From contig NZ_BAKH01000001.1 in NCBI RefSeq assembly GCF_000614105.1, positions 45,191 to 109,190 of the forward strand: a DNA stretch of 64,000 nt. The letters are read 5' to 3'. Position 1 is the first letter of the stretch; each line of letters starts with the position of its first letter. Positions 12,914 to 22,405 of the stretch are shown here, piece after piece. Origin of the DNA: Prevotella micans DSM 21469 = JCM 16134. Its GTDB lineage: Bacteria > Bacteroidota > Bacteroidia > Bacteroidales > Bacteroidaceae. The notes beneath the pieces were generated by a model, which saw nothing but the letters and a program-made list of their open reading frames with translations, had not been told where the DNA came from and made no database searches. Both the position numbers and the translations under genes were made by a program.

Positions 12914-13615
12914 ATGAGCCTCAAAAGACACATCCCCAACACAATCACATGCTGCAACCTCATTTCGGGTTGCATAGCAACCGCTTTTGCTTTTGGTGGA
13001 AATGCTGAGATGTCTTTGACCTGGATAATCATTGGTGCTACGTTTGATTTCTTCGACGGGATGAGCGCCCGACTTCTCGGCGTGAGTTCACCAATAGGAA
13101 AAGAACTCGATTCACTTGCCGACGACATAACTTTTGGGTTGGCACCTGCTACCATCGTGTTCAACATGCTTTGTACAATGGATTACCCTATTTTCCTCGA
13201 GCCTGCCCGTCCTTGGTTACCATTCGTGGCCTTCGTCATGGCTGCGTTTTCGGCCCTCCGACTGGCTAAATTCAATCTCGACGAACGTCAAGCCCTTGGA
13301 TTTATTGGTTTGCCCACTCCCGCAAATGCTCTTTTCTGGGGAGCACTCATTGTAGGTGCTGGATCATGGCTCGAAAGCTGTCCGTTAGCAGTTTTAGCTA
13401 TTATCGCAGGCGTGGCTTTGAGTTCGTGGCTCATGATAGCTGAGATTCCAATGTTCGCCCTCAAGTTCAAACAGTGGGGATGGCGCGGCAACGAGGTACG
13501 CTACGTGTTCCTACTAAGCTGCATTCCGCTCATCGTTATTTTCGGCATTTCAGCATTCGCGATAATCATCGCATGGTACGTAGTTCTCTCTTCAATTATC
13601 AGGATTAACAAGTAA
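12914..13615 (+). CDS. pssA: CDP-diacylglycerol-serine O-phosphatidyltransferase
   Basis: Makes phosphatidylserine from CDP-diacylglycerol and serine. The 233-residue protein carries the CDP-alcohol phosphatidyltransferase signature DG-x2-AR-x8-G-x3-D-x3-D as DGMSARLLGVSSPIGKELDS followed by LADD. Several hydrophobic membrane segments follow. It sits between psd and a DUF4834 gene, with only 4 bp to the latter. Confidence 0.93.
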   Translation: MSLKRHIPNTITCCNLISGCIATAFAFGGNAEMSLTWIIIGATFDFFDGMSARLLGVSSPIGKELDSLADDITFGLAPATIVFNMLCTMDYPIFLEPARPWLPFVAFVMAAFSALRLAKFNLDERQALGFIGLPTPANALFWGALIVGAGSWLESCPLAVLAIIAGVALSSWLMIAEIPMFALKFKQWGWRGNEVRYVFLLSCIPLIVIFGISAFAIIIAWYVVLSSIIRINK

Positions 13616-13619
13616 ATCA

Positions 13620-13868
13620 ATGATTTTTCTCAGTTTCATCTTCTTTATCTTTATTGGATTTTTCATCATCATCTTGTCTATAGCCATATCGTTTTATAGA
13701 CAGATTCGCGACACGAGTCGAAAGTTCCGACCGGGTGATAGAACTGGCAGAAACAACCAGCCGAAACCGAATGCGGATGGGAATATCATCATTGATAGCC
13801 GGTCGGAATCGCAGCGCAACCGCAAGATTATATCCGACGACGAGGGCGAATATGTCGACTTCTCATAG
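13620..13868 (+). CDS. DUF4834 family small membrane protein
   Basis: An 82-residue protein with one N-terminal transmembrane helix (about residues 2-26), a basic polar linker, and the conserved acidic end SDDEGEYVDF. I recognise this as the DUF4834 family of Bacteroidales; its function is not known. It is tightly linked to pssA and likely co-transcribed. Confidence 0.75.
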   Translation: MIFLSFIFFIFIGFFIIILSIAISFYRQIRDTSRKFRPGDRTGRNNQPKPNADGNIIIDSRSESQRNRKIISDDEGEYVDFS

Positions 13869-14020
13869 CTCATCTGAAAACAGCATTCGGGCAAAGCAAT
13901 TCCCCAACATATATACCTCAAAACACGAATCAATCATACGCCGGGCTCTGCAACACAATCTATTGTTGCATGGGCCCGGTACTTTTTAATCGATGTTTCA
14001 ACAAAAAATTTTATTCAGTC

Positions 14021-15418
14021 ATGGCAAAAGACAAGATAGCATACGTATGTAGCAATTGCGGACAGGAAAGTGTAAAGTGGATTGGAAAATGTCCGAGCTG
14101 CGGCGAGTGGAATTCATTCAAGGAAATAAAAATATCGGCATCCGATGCCACTTCGGGGGCCAGAAATGCAGCGCAGCTAGCGGGCTTATCGAGCAGGCGA
14201 ATGGCGGCACACAACGAGAACAAACCTCAGATGCTCCGGGAAATATCGGCGCAGGACGATCCACGAATCGACATGCACGATTCAGAGCTGAACAGAGTTC
14301 TCGGCGGTGGGCTAGTGCCAGGCAGCATCGTTCTCTTAGGCGGTGAACCGGGCATTGGAAAGAGTACGCTCACTCTCCAAACGATTCTCAACCTTCAATT
14401 AAAGGTTTTATATGTCAGCGGCGAAGAAAGTCCGCATCAAATAAAGATGCGAGCCGAGCGAATAACCAACGACATCCCTTCGCAGATAGAAATCCTATCT
14501 GAAACGTCGCTCGAACAGATATTCAATCATATTCGGGAAGTGCAGCCAGAACTTGTTGTTATCGACTCCATACAGACAATAGCTACCGACGAGGTTGCAA
14601 GCAGCCCTGGAAGCATTGTTCAGGTTCGCGAATGTGCTGCAGCCTTGCTTCGTTTTGCCAAAACGAGTGGCGTTCCGGTTGTATTGATTGGTCATATAAA
14701 CAAGGAGGGAAGCATCGCAGGTCCAAAGATTCTTGAACACATCGTTGACACTGTTATCCAGTTCGAGGGCGACCAGCATTATATGTACAGAATTCTTAGA
14801 AGTATCAAAAACAGGTTTGGCTCGACATCCGAGCTTGGTATATATGAGATGGTTCAAACTGGTCTTCGGCAAGTTGAGAACCCATCGGAACTTCTGCTCA
14901 CCGATTCGCATGACGGTTTGTCAGGCGTTGCGATTTCGAGCGCCATTGAGGGTGTCCGTCCGTTTCTTGTAGAAACCCAGGCTCTAGTATCATCGGCAGC
15001 CTACGGTACGCCGCAACGCACTGCAACAGGATTCGACCAAAAACGGCTTAACATGCTTTTGGCTGTGCTTGAGAAGCGTGTTGGATTTAAGATTATGCAG
15101 AAAGATGTTTTTATCAATATAGCAGGCGGATTGCGTGTCACCGACATGGCAATGGACCTTAGCGTTATTGCTTCCATATTATCGTCGAACGTCGACACAC
15201 CAATCGAAAAAGGTTGGTGCTTGTGCGGCGAGGTTGGTTTGAGCGGTGAAGTTCGTCCAGTGAATCGTATCGAACAACGAATTGCCGAAGCCGAAAAGCT
15301 CGGATTCGGTCACATTATTATCCCCAAATACAATATTCAAGGATTAACCCATAAATTCAATATAGAACTACATCCAGTGCGCAAAGTCGAAGAGGCATTA
15401 CGGGCCCTTTTCGGCTGA
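14021..15418 (+). CDS. radA: DNA repair protein RadA
   Basis: RecA-like ATPase that helps process recombination intermediates by branch migration. The N terminus has a four-cysteine zinc finger (CSNCGQES, CPSCGEW). Walker A is GEPGIGKST near residue 108, the RadA-specific KNRFG motif is near residue 263, and a Lon-protease-like C-terminal domain follows. I start at ATG 14021 (MAKDKIAYVCSNCGQ), giving 465 residues, rather than an upstream in-frame start that adds a non-conserved leader. Confidence 0.93.
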   Translation: MAKDKIAYVCSNCGQESVKWIGKCPSCGEWNSFKEIKISASDATSGARNAAQLAGLSSRRMAAHNENKPQMLREISAQDDPRIDMHDSELNRVLGGGLVPGSIVLLGGEPGIGKSTLTLQTILNLQLKVLYVSGEESPHQIKMRAERITNDIPSQIEILSETSLEQIFNHIREVQPELVVIDSIQTIATDEVASSPGSIVQVRECAAALLRFAKTSGVPVVLIGHINKEGSIAGPKILEHIVDTVIQFEGDQHYMYRILRSIKNRFGSTSELGIYEMVQTGLRQVENPSELLLTDSHDGLSGVAISSAIEGVRPFLVETQALVSSAAYGTPQRTATGFDQKRLNMLLAVLEKRVGFKIMQKDVFINIAGGLRVTDMAMDLSVIASILSSNVDTPIEKGWCLCGEVGLSGEVRPVNRIEQRIAEAEKLGFGHIIIPKYNIQGLTHKFNIELHPVRKVEEALRALFG

Positions 15419-15441
15419 TTTTTACGCCGCAGATATTCGCG

Positions 15442-16152
15442 TTATATATCGCGCTTCATCAATTCGGTTCTAACATTTCTATCGAACTTTTCGATAGCAT
15501 ACCGAAGCATTGTTCTAGGCATTTCCAGACGGTATGTTTTAACGTAATTGTATAGCCTGGATTCATCGCGTTTACCAGCCTCGCGGAGCATCCATCCAAT
15601 TGCTTTATGCATAAGGTCATGTGGATGATTCATCATTTTTGTTGAAAGATTAAACGTGTCGTCCAGTTGTCCTTGACGAATGAATATGATTGTCGACACG
15701 ATTGCAATTCTATTTTCCCACAACAAACTACTTTCTGCAAGCCTGTACAATAAGTCATGCGAGCGATTTAGCAAATATTCTCCTATAATAGCCGGGCATG
15801 ACAAATCTACCAAATCCCAGTTATTAATTCTATTTGTGACTGATAGATAGAAATCTACAATATTTTTCTTGCCTTCATCATCGGTCTTCTTAAATTGTTC
15901 GACCATTATAAGAAGCGAACATAATCTAGCCTCGTGCCACTCTGATTGCATCATTTCGGTAAGTTCGTTTATCGTAGCATTTTTATGATTCTTAGCTACT
16001 TTACGAACATCTGGCACAGAAACTCCCAGAAACTTATCTCCCTCGCCATATTCACCTTTACTGGTTTTAAAGAACCGTGGCAATATATTCCGTTTTTCAT
16101 CGGTTGATAACAACCGTAATTCATCGATGATTATGTTTATTAGTCTATCCAT
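15442..16152 (-). CDS. DNA alkylation repair protein (AlkD-like HEAT repeat glycosylase)
   Basis: A 236-residue alpha-helical protein of the DNA alkylation repair family. Family signatures visible are GVSVPDVRKVAK near residue 45, EWHEARLCSLLIM, NNWDLVDLSCP, and the C-terminal MPRTMLRYAIEKF. AlkD relatives remove positively charged alkylated bases. It is convergent with radA (24-bp gap). Its promoter at 16183-16190 abuts the palindrome array, so the array lies between two divergent promoters. Confidence 0.85.
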   Translation of the reverse strand: MDRLINIIIDELRLLSTDEKRNILPRFFKTSKGEYGEGDKFLGVSVPDVRKVAKNHKNATINELTEMMQSEWHEARLCSLLIMVEQFKKTDDEGKKNIVDFYLSVTNRINNWDLVDLSCPAIIGEYLLNRSHDLLYRLAESSLLWENRIAIVSTIIFIRQGQLDDTFNLSTKMMNHPHDLMHKAIGWMLREAGKRDESRLYNYVKTYRLEMPRTMLRYAIEKFDRNVRTELMKRDI

Positions 16153-16182
16153 TTATAACATATAAGTATTAGTCATTATATG

Positions 16183-16190
16183 CAAAGATA
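16183..16190 (-). promoter_or_regulatory. -7 element of the alkylation repair gene
   Basis: Reads TATCTTTG on the minus strand, 31 bp from the start codon, and ends about 15 bp from the first palindrome of the neighbouring array. Confidence 0.6.
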
Positions 16191-16204
16191 AATAATTTTA
16201 GTCG

Positions 16205-16690
16205 ATAACCATATGTATGTTTTCTAATCGAAGATAGATACGAACATAAAACATATATATGGTTTAATTATAAAAAATATATTTGCTACTAAACATACAT
16301 GTGTTTATTAATCGACGAGACTCTTGAAACGATAAACACACATGAGTTTTTAACCAATGAGTATCTTTAATTATAAAACATACGTATGTTTTACAATCAA
16401 AGAGACTCTATAGATACTAAACAAAGGTATGATTTAATTCAAATAGACTCTGCGATTATAAAACATACATATGTTTTAAGATTCAAGAGCCTCTTTGATT
16501 ATAAAACATACATGCGATTTAACATTACAGAGACTCTTTGAACTAAAACACATGTTTGTTTTGTATTCAAAGAGCCTCTGTAGTCAAAAACATATGTATG
16601 TTTTTATATCAAGTAGTTTATATGAGTTAAAACACACATTAGTTTTATCATCAATAATTTATTCCAAATTAAAAACATACATCAGAATAC
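16205..16690. repeat. array 1: alternating palindromes, 42-43-bp period, about 12 units
   Basis: Palindromes of the type AAAACATACATATGTTTT begin at about 16205, 16247, 16290, 16333, 16375, 16418, 16460, 16503, 16545, 16587, 16629 and 16671, so the period is 42-43 bp. The copy at 16374-16393 is a perfect 20-bp palindrome. Midway between them sits a second palindrome, consensus TTCAAAGAGACTCTTTGAA, most clearly at 16397-16545. Outer units are more degenerate. The array lies between the divergent promoters of the AlkD-like gene and DUF6261 gene A. Short ORFs inside it are repeat translations. No cas genes are nearby, and the segments between palindromes are conserved rather than unique. Confidence 0.93.
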
Positions 16691-16787
16691 CATTTATTAT
16701 ATGACTTGAGGTACAAAAAAACTAGAAAATAGTTGTTGAGAAATATATCGCACTCATTATGCTCGAAAAAAAATTAATCGAAGAGTA

Positions 16788-16815
16788 TTGATAAATTATT
16801 TTTTTATTACTTTTG
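16788..16815 (+). promoter_or_regulatory. promoter of DUF6261 gene A
   Basis: TTG at 16788-16790 and TACTTTTG at 16808-16815 with a 17-bp spacer. The promoter lies between the array and the gene, so the array is upstream DNA rather than part of this transcript. Confidence 0.6.
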
Positions 16816-16885
16816 CCAATATCAGATATACATTAAGTCTGCCTCTGAAATAGATAATAGAATTAATAACTTAAAATAATTGATT

Positions 16886-17750
16886 ATGAAGCCGATAAAA
16901 AAAATCGAAGAGACTCGTAGTAACCGACTAACGCTCGGACTACATGCCGACATGCAATCACGACTCTATGCATTAATATCTAAAATGCCTCCAGAAAAAA
17001 TTCTACTTGAAGCTGACGACCTTATTGCATGGAAAAAGGTTATAGATATTGAACAAGACCTTGCACGTGTTGTTTCTGATTCGGAAACAACTATCAGATT
17101 GAGAAAGAAACATTATGAGAGAGGAAAAGTAATTACTTCTTTATTCTCTGAAATAAGGAGTGCAAGACTTTCTCCTATAAAAGAAAGAGCTGAAGCAGGT
17201 CAAAGATTATTCCCGATAGTTAAAGCATATAAAGGTTTACAATATGAGAATATCTCCGAGCAGACTTCGCATATCGATGGATTGGTTGTAGACCTAATGA
17301 AGCCTGAACCATTTAGCGATGCGTCGACTATAGGAGTAAATACACATATAGTAATGCTTGAGCATCTAAATCAAGAATTCAAAACAATTCGTGTTGAGCG
17401 TGCTAACACCATTGCATCAGACAATTTGCCGAATAGTAAGACTATTCGTAAGCAAGCCGATGATTTCACCAATTCTATTCTTACTCACATTGAAACAGCA
17501 TATATTGTTGCAAGTGATGCAGACAGGAATATTATATCAACTTTAATTGATAATATAAATCAAGCTATTTACGAGACTGCAACTATATATAAACAAGGGG
17601 CCAGTCAGCGTAAAAATGCGAGAGATAAAAAGAAAGAAGAGGAGAAAAAGAAAGGGTGGGAAAAAGAATGAGAAAGATAATAAAGATACCGACCCTGATA
17701 AAACTCCTAAGCCTGGAAGAGAAGAAGACCCGGGAGAAGACAAAGCTTAA
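16886..17750 (+). CDS. DUF6261 family protein A (array-associated), tail frame broken
   Basis: A mostly alpha-helical protein that I assign to DUF6261, a Bacteroidota family of unknown function, from its length and pattern. The start is ATG at 16886. The open frame stops at 17671 after a lysine/glutamate run. One base of shift in the A/G-rich tract at about 17630-17660 restores a tail ending TPKPGREEDPGEDKA with stop at 17748-17750. That tail matches the tail of DUF6261 gene B at 49956-50840 over 13 identical residues, although the bodies are diverged. No signal peptide or membrane segment is visible, so it is probably cytoplasmic. It is preceded by array 1 and its own promoter and followed by a 24-bp hairpin. 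Function unknown; the linkage suggests it acts on or through the array. Confidence 0.75.
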
Positions 17751-17758
17751 AAATTCAA

Positions 17759-17808
17759 TTATAACCATAATGGCCAAACGCAAATGCGTTTGGCCATTAT
17801 GGTTATAA
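17759..17808. terminator. strong bidirectional hairpin
   Basis: A perfect 24-bp inverted repeat with a 2-nt loop, centred on AACGCAAATGCGTT, between the DUF6261 gene and the convergent fucosyltransferase gene. Likely a shared terminator. Confidence 0.8.
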
Positions 17809-17848
17809 CAAAGAAAAACACCTGTACGGCATGTTATTATCGTGATAA

Positions 17849-18718
17849 TTATTCGCCTGAAATTCCAATCCAGTTGTGTGGATAAAAATCGCGCGTCGGA
17901 ACATCGCGCATGTGGTAGATTGGATGTAAAACTATTTTTTCAGGTGCAGAGTCGAGCCATGCTCCCCACCAACTAAAAGTGCTGTTTGCAAGAATGTGAT
18001 GCCTACATAAAGACATTAGTTGCATGTCGCGCCATGAGTTTTCACCAGTATTAAAGTCGACTATTCGGAAAGAGTCGTCGCCAGAAAATTTATTGATTGC
18101 ATATTCTTTGTCGTCTGAGAAAACAAAAAATACAGGATTCTCGACATGCGAACGTATATATTCAATTGCCCGTTCATAATATTCTTCTGTACAAACGCCT
18201 TGGTATTCGCTGTAGTCCAGATAGTCTCCGCGCCTAATGTGTAGCGAAATGCTTTGTGTTCGTATTATAAGAGCAGATATGCGTTTAAACTCCTCATCGT
18301 CCGAGGGTGGGAAAATAAATTTGCGTCGCAGCTCTGTAACTACCGACGTAAAGTTAAGCTCGGAATGCCATCCACCACGGTAGAAAGTTAGACCAGGGTG
18401 ATGCGTGAAATTGGAAAGACTGTAGTTGCGAGTGATTGGTTCGACTATTAGCCTGATTCCAACAGCGTTGAGAGCCGTTCGGAGAATCTTTTTGAGTCGA
18501 ATGTGATTTGAGAAATATGCCTTGTCGAGCAATTTGTATATCATTCGGCACATAAGATTTGACCGATAAGGAATCCCGAATAATCGCTCGAGTTCATACG
18601 TTGACCGAGGATTTAGAACGAAATATGTTGTTTGCCTGTTTCGGAGTCTCTTTTCCAGATAGAAGGCATATTGCGACATTTGGTTGCCGAGTCCGTTGAA
18701 AATTACTATTACGTCCAT
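17849..18718 (-). CDS. alpha-1,2-fucosyltransferase, GT11 family
   Basis: A 289-residue glycosyltransferase of family GT11, which moves fucose from GDP-fucose onto a surface glycan. Seen are the N-terminal FNGLGNQMSQYAFY, the donor-binding motif HIRRGDY near residue 170, and the C-terminal NSTFSWWGAWL. It is the last gene of the minus-strand glycan cluster; its start overlaps the stop of the preceding glycosyltransferase by one base, so they are translationally coupled. The exact linkage cannot be read from sequence. Confidence 0.88.
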   Translation of the reverse strand: MDVIVIFNGLGNQMSQYAFYLEKRLRNRQTTYFVLNPRSTYELERLFGIPYRSNLMCRMIYKLLDKAYFSNHIRLKKILRTALNAVGIRLIVEPITRNYSLSNFTHHPGLTFYRGGWHSELNFTSVVTELRRKFIFPPSDDEEFKRISALIIRTQSISLHIRRGDYLDYSEYQGVCTEEYYERAIEYIRSHVENPVFFVFSDDKEYAINKFSGDDSFRIVDFNTGENSWRDMQLMSLCRHHILANSTFSWWGAWLDSAPEKIVLHPIYHMRDVPTRDFYPHNWIGISGE

Positions 18719-19610
18719 TAGTCTTTAAGTTGTTGGAAACGTTTTTGACATCGTTGTTTGTAGTTGATATTAAGTGCGTGCTTTTGAAACTTACGCCAGT
18801 TGTAGGTTACAACAAAGGTTATTGCGTCGATTAGCCTGGTACGCGCACCTGCGTATATCGACCGGGGAAGCCGAACGAAATAAAGATCGGCAATTGTATC
18901 GAATGCAGAGAACTGCCTGTGTTGCTTTTCAAATAGCCAAACCTCGGAGTAGAACCTGTTTGACTCAATAACGGAGGTGTTGAAAGCTGGCAAACGGCGA
19001 ATATGCTCGGCGGTTGCCCACCAGAAGTTTCCCGAATACATTGTGTAATTCCTGGGCGGCCATCGGTATGCACTGTAAGTATCGTATTCGGTTGCCAGCA
19101 CATTCACGGCCACGTGCCATTTATTGAAAATAAAGTACTCCAGCATCTCACGCCATGCTACGATTTTTCGACAGAATGAACGGAATAGTCTGTCGCTGGA
19201 ATCGATTGCCTGATAGGATATGCCTTTCGAGTGAAAATAGTAAACGAAACAGTCTTCCGAATCACAAAGTTGCTTGATGAACTCTAGTGCGGGGTACTCA
19301 TAACGCTTCTGGTTGCCGGTGCTGGAGATTATTTCGACTTTCTGACTGTTGAGCACAGCCTTCAAATCTTGCTCATTGCCATGTTCGGTTGTTATACAAC
19401 TCACAAAAAGCTTGTTGGATGCATCGAGGAGTCCGCTGCTTTTTAGCGAACGGAATTGGGCTTGGGCGAGCGATTGCCAACCGTGGCCAAGCATGATGTG
19501 GTACACCCCGTAGATGGGGCGTTCGAGATGGGGCGCGTGTTCCCAACGGCCGAGCGAGGCCGATTGTAGACGCGAAAAAGTGTTTCGCGTAGTCTTTGAA
19601 AGATGTTCAT
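18718..19610 (-). CDS. putative glycosyltransferase, N terminus frame broken
   Basis: The continuous frame (18718-19506) has motifs seen in capsule glycosyltransferases of Bacteroidales: VYYFHSKGIS, SGNFWWATAEHIRRLP and ESNRFYSEVWLF. Upstream in the same frame the sequence still reads sensibly (LGRWEHAPHLERPIYGVYHI), but no ATG exists there. An ATG at 19610 overlaps the stop of the preceding SDR gene (ATGA) and begins MNIFQRLRETLFRVY. I infer one frame break at about 19540-19585 joining the two. No family number can be given with certainty. It belongs to the minus-strand glycan operon. Confidence 0.65.
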
Positions 19611-20637
19611 AGGAGGCTTTCGATGAGTCGTTCGAACATTGAGTGCAAGTTGTGGTTAGGACGCCATCCTAAAGACTCGATTCGGGTGGTGTCGAGGCGA
19701 AGTTTGGTTGTCGGCGAATATCCTTGACCTTCTTTTAACTCGATTCTGACGTTCAATTTCGGGTTGAAAGTGCGAACAAGAAGTTCGGCCATGCTTCGAA
19801 TAGAGATGTAGGTTTCTGGATTTGCTATATTATAGGCTTCGCCTGACTCGCCCCTTAGTAGAATGAATAGCATTGCCGATACGGCGTCGGTTGTGTAGCA
19901 ATAGCATCGGGCAAGATTGCCTCGGTGTGTAAAATAATGTCGTTTCCGGCAATGATGCTTCGAGCAAATTGGGCGAATACTCGGTTGTCGGTGCTATCGA
20001 CGCCGGCCCCAAAGGTCTGGGCAAGGCGAGCAACCTTTGCGGAGATACCGTATTGAACTGCGTAGTTGTGAAACAGAGCTTCGGCTGCCCTCTTCGCCAT
20101 CGGATAACTACTGCGCGTTTCCATCGGATTGAGGTCGCCCATGGTGTTCTCCTTGAGAGGATGGGTATCGTCGGTAATCGTTCCGTAAACTTCAAGCGTG
20201 GACGCAAGTAGAATCGATTGGAGATTGCATTGCCGAGCATATTCCAACACCTCACGCGAGCTGTTGTAAACCGTGTTCATTGTCTCAACAGGGTGTTCGA
20301 CGAAATATTTTGATGCCGTCGGAGAGGCAAAATGAATGAGATAGTCAATCGTTTCAGTTGGGGAAAAGGGGGCATCGGCAGAAAAATCATACATATGGAA
20401 GATTAAATTGTCGTTCTCATCTCCAAACATCTGTTGCGCTTTCTGCAGACTACGCACCACAGCTAAAACTCTCAATCCTAAATTATGCTCGATGTTCAAC
20501 GCCAGCAAACAACGCACCATGCAGGAGCCGAGCAACCCGGTGGCACCGGTCACAGCAACTGTGCATCCGCGTAATCGCTCGGCGAGACTGAATCGTTCGG
20601 CGAATAAACGGATGTCTTCATTAAGAATTTTGTTCAT
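19607..20637 (-). CDS. NAD-dependent epimerase/dehydratase (extended SDR), frame broken
   Basis: Rossmann-fold sugar or alditol nucleotide enzyme. The cofactor motif TGATGLLGS is near residue 30, STLEVYG follows, and the catalytic Tyr-x3-Lys is in SSYPMAKRAAE. The start is ATG at 20637 (MNKILNEDIRLF). The frame breaks at about 19912-19922. The N-terminal frame ends in HTEAILPDAIA; the other frame reads GNLARCYCYTTDAVSAMLF and continues to the true end at 19607. It lies 2 bp after the IspD-like gene and before two glycosyltransferases. The substrate is unknown, but pairing with a cytidylyltransferase and LicD suggests work on a CDP-activated precursor. Confidence 0.8.
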
Positions 20638-20639
20638 GC

Positions 20640-21356
20640 TTAGAGTCCGAATATCTGCTGGTCTTCGTGCACCTTCATCATTGCGCGTAGCACAAAGAAA
20701 TCGGTTGGCGTGGTTATCTTTATATTCTCCATCGGCCCTATGATTGTACCTAGTTTGTAGCCGTATTGACTCATCATCGTACATGAATCAATAAAGTCAT
20801 TACGTCCTTCTGCCAATGCTCGCCTGTGCGCGGCTATTATATCTTTCAAAAAAAAGCTTTGCGGAGCGCGAGCAATTAGCGAATCTGCACGCGACGGAAT
20901 CTCTAAAGAGCCATCGGTCTGCCTCACTACCAGTGTTTCCGTGGCCGGAATACAGGTTATGCAGCTTCCCGATTGTTTTACCTTATTAATATTGTCTGTT
21001 ATGGTCTGTTCGGTTATGAGGGGACGAACTCCGTCGTGAATTAGTACGATGGAATCATCTGTGCCGGCATTCTCAGCAGCGCATAGGGCATTGTAAATAG
21101 ATTGCTGACCGGTTTCTCCACCCGGGACAACCTTTATCACTTTAGTAATTTCAAACTTACGGAGTTGTTTCTCCAGAAACGGAATCCAATTTTCGATGCA
21201 AGCAACGACTATGGCGTCAATTTGAGGATGGTTGTCGAACAACTCGAGTGTGTAAATGATAATTGGCTTACCATTGAGATCTAGAAATTGTTTCGGACGC
21301 GATTTGGTGTGCATGCGAAGCCCCGAACCGCCTGCGAAGATGACAGCTATATTCAT
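20640..21356 (-). CDS. IspD/TarI-like cytidylyltransferase
   Basis: A 238-residue CTP-dependent nucleotidyltransferase. The glycine-rich CTP-binding motif FAGGSGLRMHTKSRPKQF is at the N terminus, and HDGVRPL, RAPQSFF and NIKITTPTDF are family signatures shared by IspD (isoprenoid pathway) and TarI/ISPD (CDP-ribitol). Its place between licD and an SDR gene inside a glycan cluster favours a CDP-alditol or CDP-sugar role over the isoprenoid role, but sequence alone does not settle it. Confidence 0.82.
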   Translation of the reverse strand: MNIAVIFAGGSGLRMHTKSRPKQFLDLNGKPIIIYTLELFDNHPQIDAIVVACIENWIPFLEKQLRKFEITKVIKVVPGGETGQQSIYNALCAAENAGTDDSIVLIHDGVRPLITEQTITDNINKVKQSGSCITCIPATETLVVRQTDGSLEIPSRADSLIARAPQSFFLKDIIAAHRRALAEGRNDFIDSCTMMSQYGYKLGTIIGPMENIKITTPTDFFVLRAMMKVHEDQQIFGL

Positions 21357-21373
21357 TTTCCTTGGTTTATATA

Positions 21374-22206
21374 TTAATCGTAAAACATCACATCGACTTT
21401 ATGCCTGTCGCGCTTGTCGCGAGGTGGCAATTCCATGTAATTTCCGTAGGCAATACGGCAAAGCTCGTCGGCATCAGCCGGTCCTTCAAACGTATAACCT
21501 TCAAAGACAATATCCTTATGTGGAATCATACATCGCCGTGGATTTTGCTCGTAAAACCACGCACCGTAAGAATGCATATACAGCTCCGGATTGCCGAAAA
21601 GTTTACCTATGCTGCGAAACACAGGGAAGACTACGTAATGCAGAATGTTGTAGGCCGCCTGCGCCAAACGCGGAAACCGACCTGCGAACTTCAGATTCAC
21701 ATTCACCGATAGCTTGGCCGCGAAATGCTGCAACCACGGAATCATTTTGCCTTCATAAGGAAAGATGTCAACATGCAATCCACGAAATCGTTGTGCCTCA
21801 TGCATCCTACGGTCGGCGCTATTTTCGATATCATGACTAAGATTCTCGCTTTTCAAATCGCGCAGACATGCCCATTCCTTATAAAAGCCTGGGTCGGTGG
21901 AATTATCTTGTAACACAAATTGCTCATGCGGATGCGCCTTGAGATAATCACAAAGCTGCTTGAAATACTTCCTTTCAACCACCATATCGATATCATCATC
22001 CATGGAATGAAGCCTCCATGTCTCAATGCGCCCAATACATTCCCTCCATCTAGTCGACACGGCACACCGATTTTCTTTGCAGTTTCTTGTAGATAGATGG
22101 CCATTTCGAGCATGCGTAACTGTGCCCGCCGCAATGTTCCACCATCGGGGTTATATTCGGCCCTCAAGCTCTCTGATGTCTCGCCCGTGTTGAAAATTTT
22201 GGTCAT
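21374..22206 (-). CDS. LicD family phosphotransferase, frame broken
   Basis: LicD-type nucleotidyltransferase-fold enzyme that transfers phosphocholine or alditol phosphate to surface glycans. The hallmark GFIPWDDDIDM appears when a CC run at 22000-22001 is read as CCC; as given, the frame shifts inside this motif (GFIPWMMIS against DDDIDMVVERKYF). RLDGGNVLGALRHGGFIPW precedes it and HVDIFPYEG follows. The start is ATG at 22206 (MTKIFNTGETSES). First gene of the minus-strand glycan operon, with a promoter at 22231-22238. Confidence 0.85.
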
Positions 22207-22230
22207 TTCCCCATCTTTCTTTAATGTCTG

Positions 22231-22238
22231 CAAAAGTA
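22231..22238 (-). promoter_or_regulatory. glycan cluster -7 promoter element
   Basis: Reads TACTTTTG on the minus strand, 25 bp upstream of the licD start; probably drives licD through the fucosyltransferase gene. Confidence 0.6.
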
Positions 22239-22391
22239 GCACTAAAGATTCTTATCAGAATGCCAGATATTATCCTTGTTACCACTTACGGCATTTCTTA
22301 CTTCCATTTTTCTTGCATATAGAACACGTTAATATTACGTAAAAGACTAATTAGCTTTTAAGGTAGTATTTCCAAAAGTTTCCTAAATGTG

Positions 22392-22399
22392 TACTTTTG
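22392..22399 (+). promoter_or_regulatory. rplM -7 promoter element
   Basis: TACTTTTG followed by GC, 149 bp upstream of rplM; implies a long 5' leader. Confidence 0.6.
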
Positions 22400-22405
22400 C
22401 GCACC

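Noticed and set aside
16495..16704. ORF inside array 1
   Set aside because: It is a periodic translation of the repeat units with no ribosome site or conserved feature.
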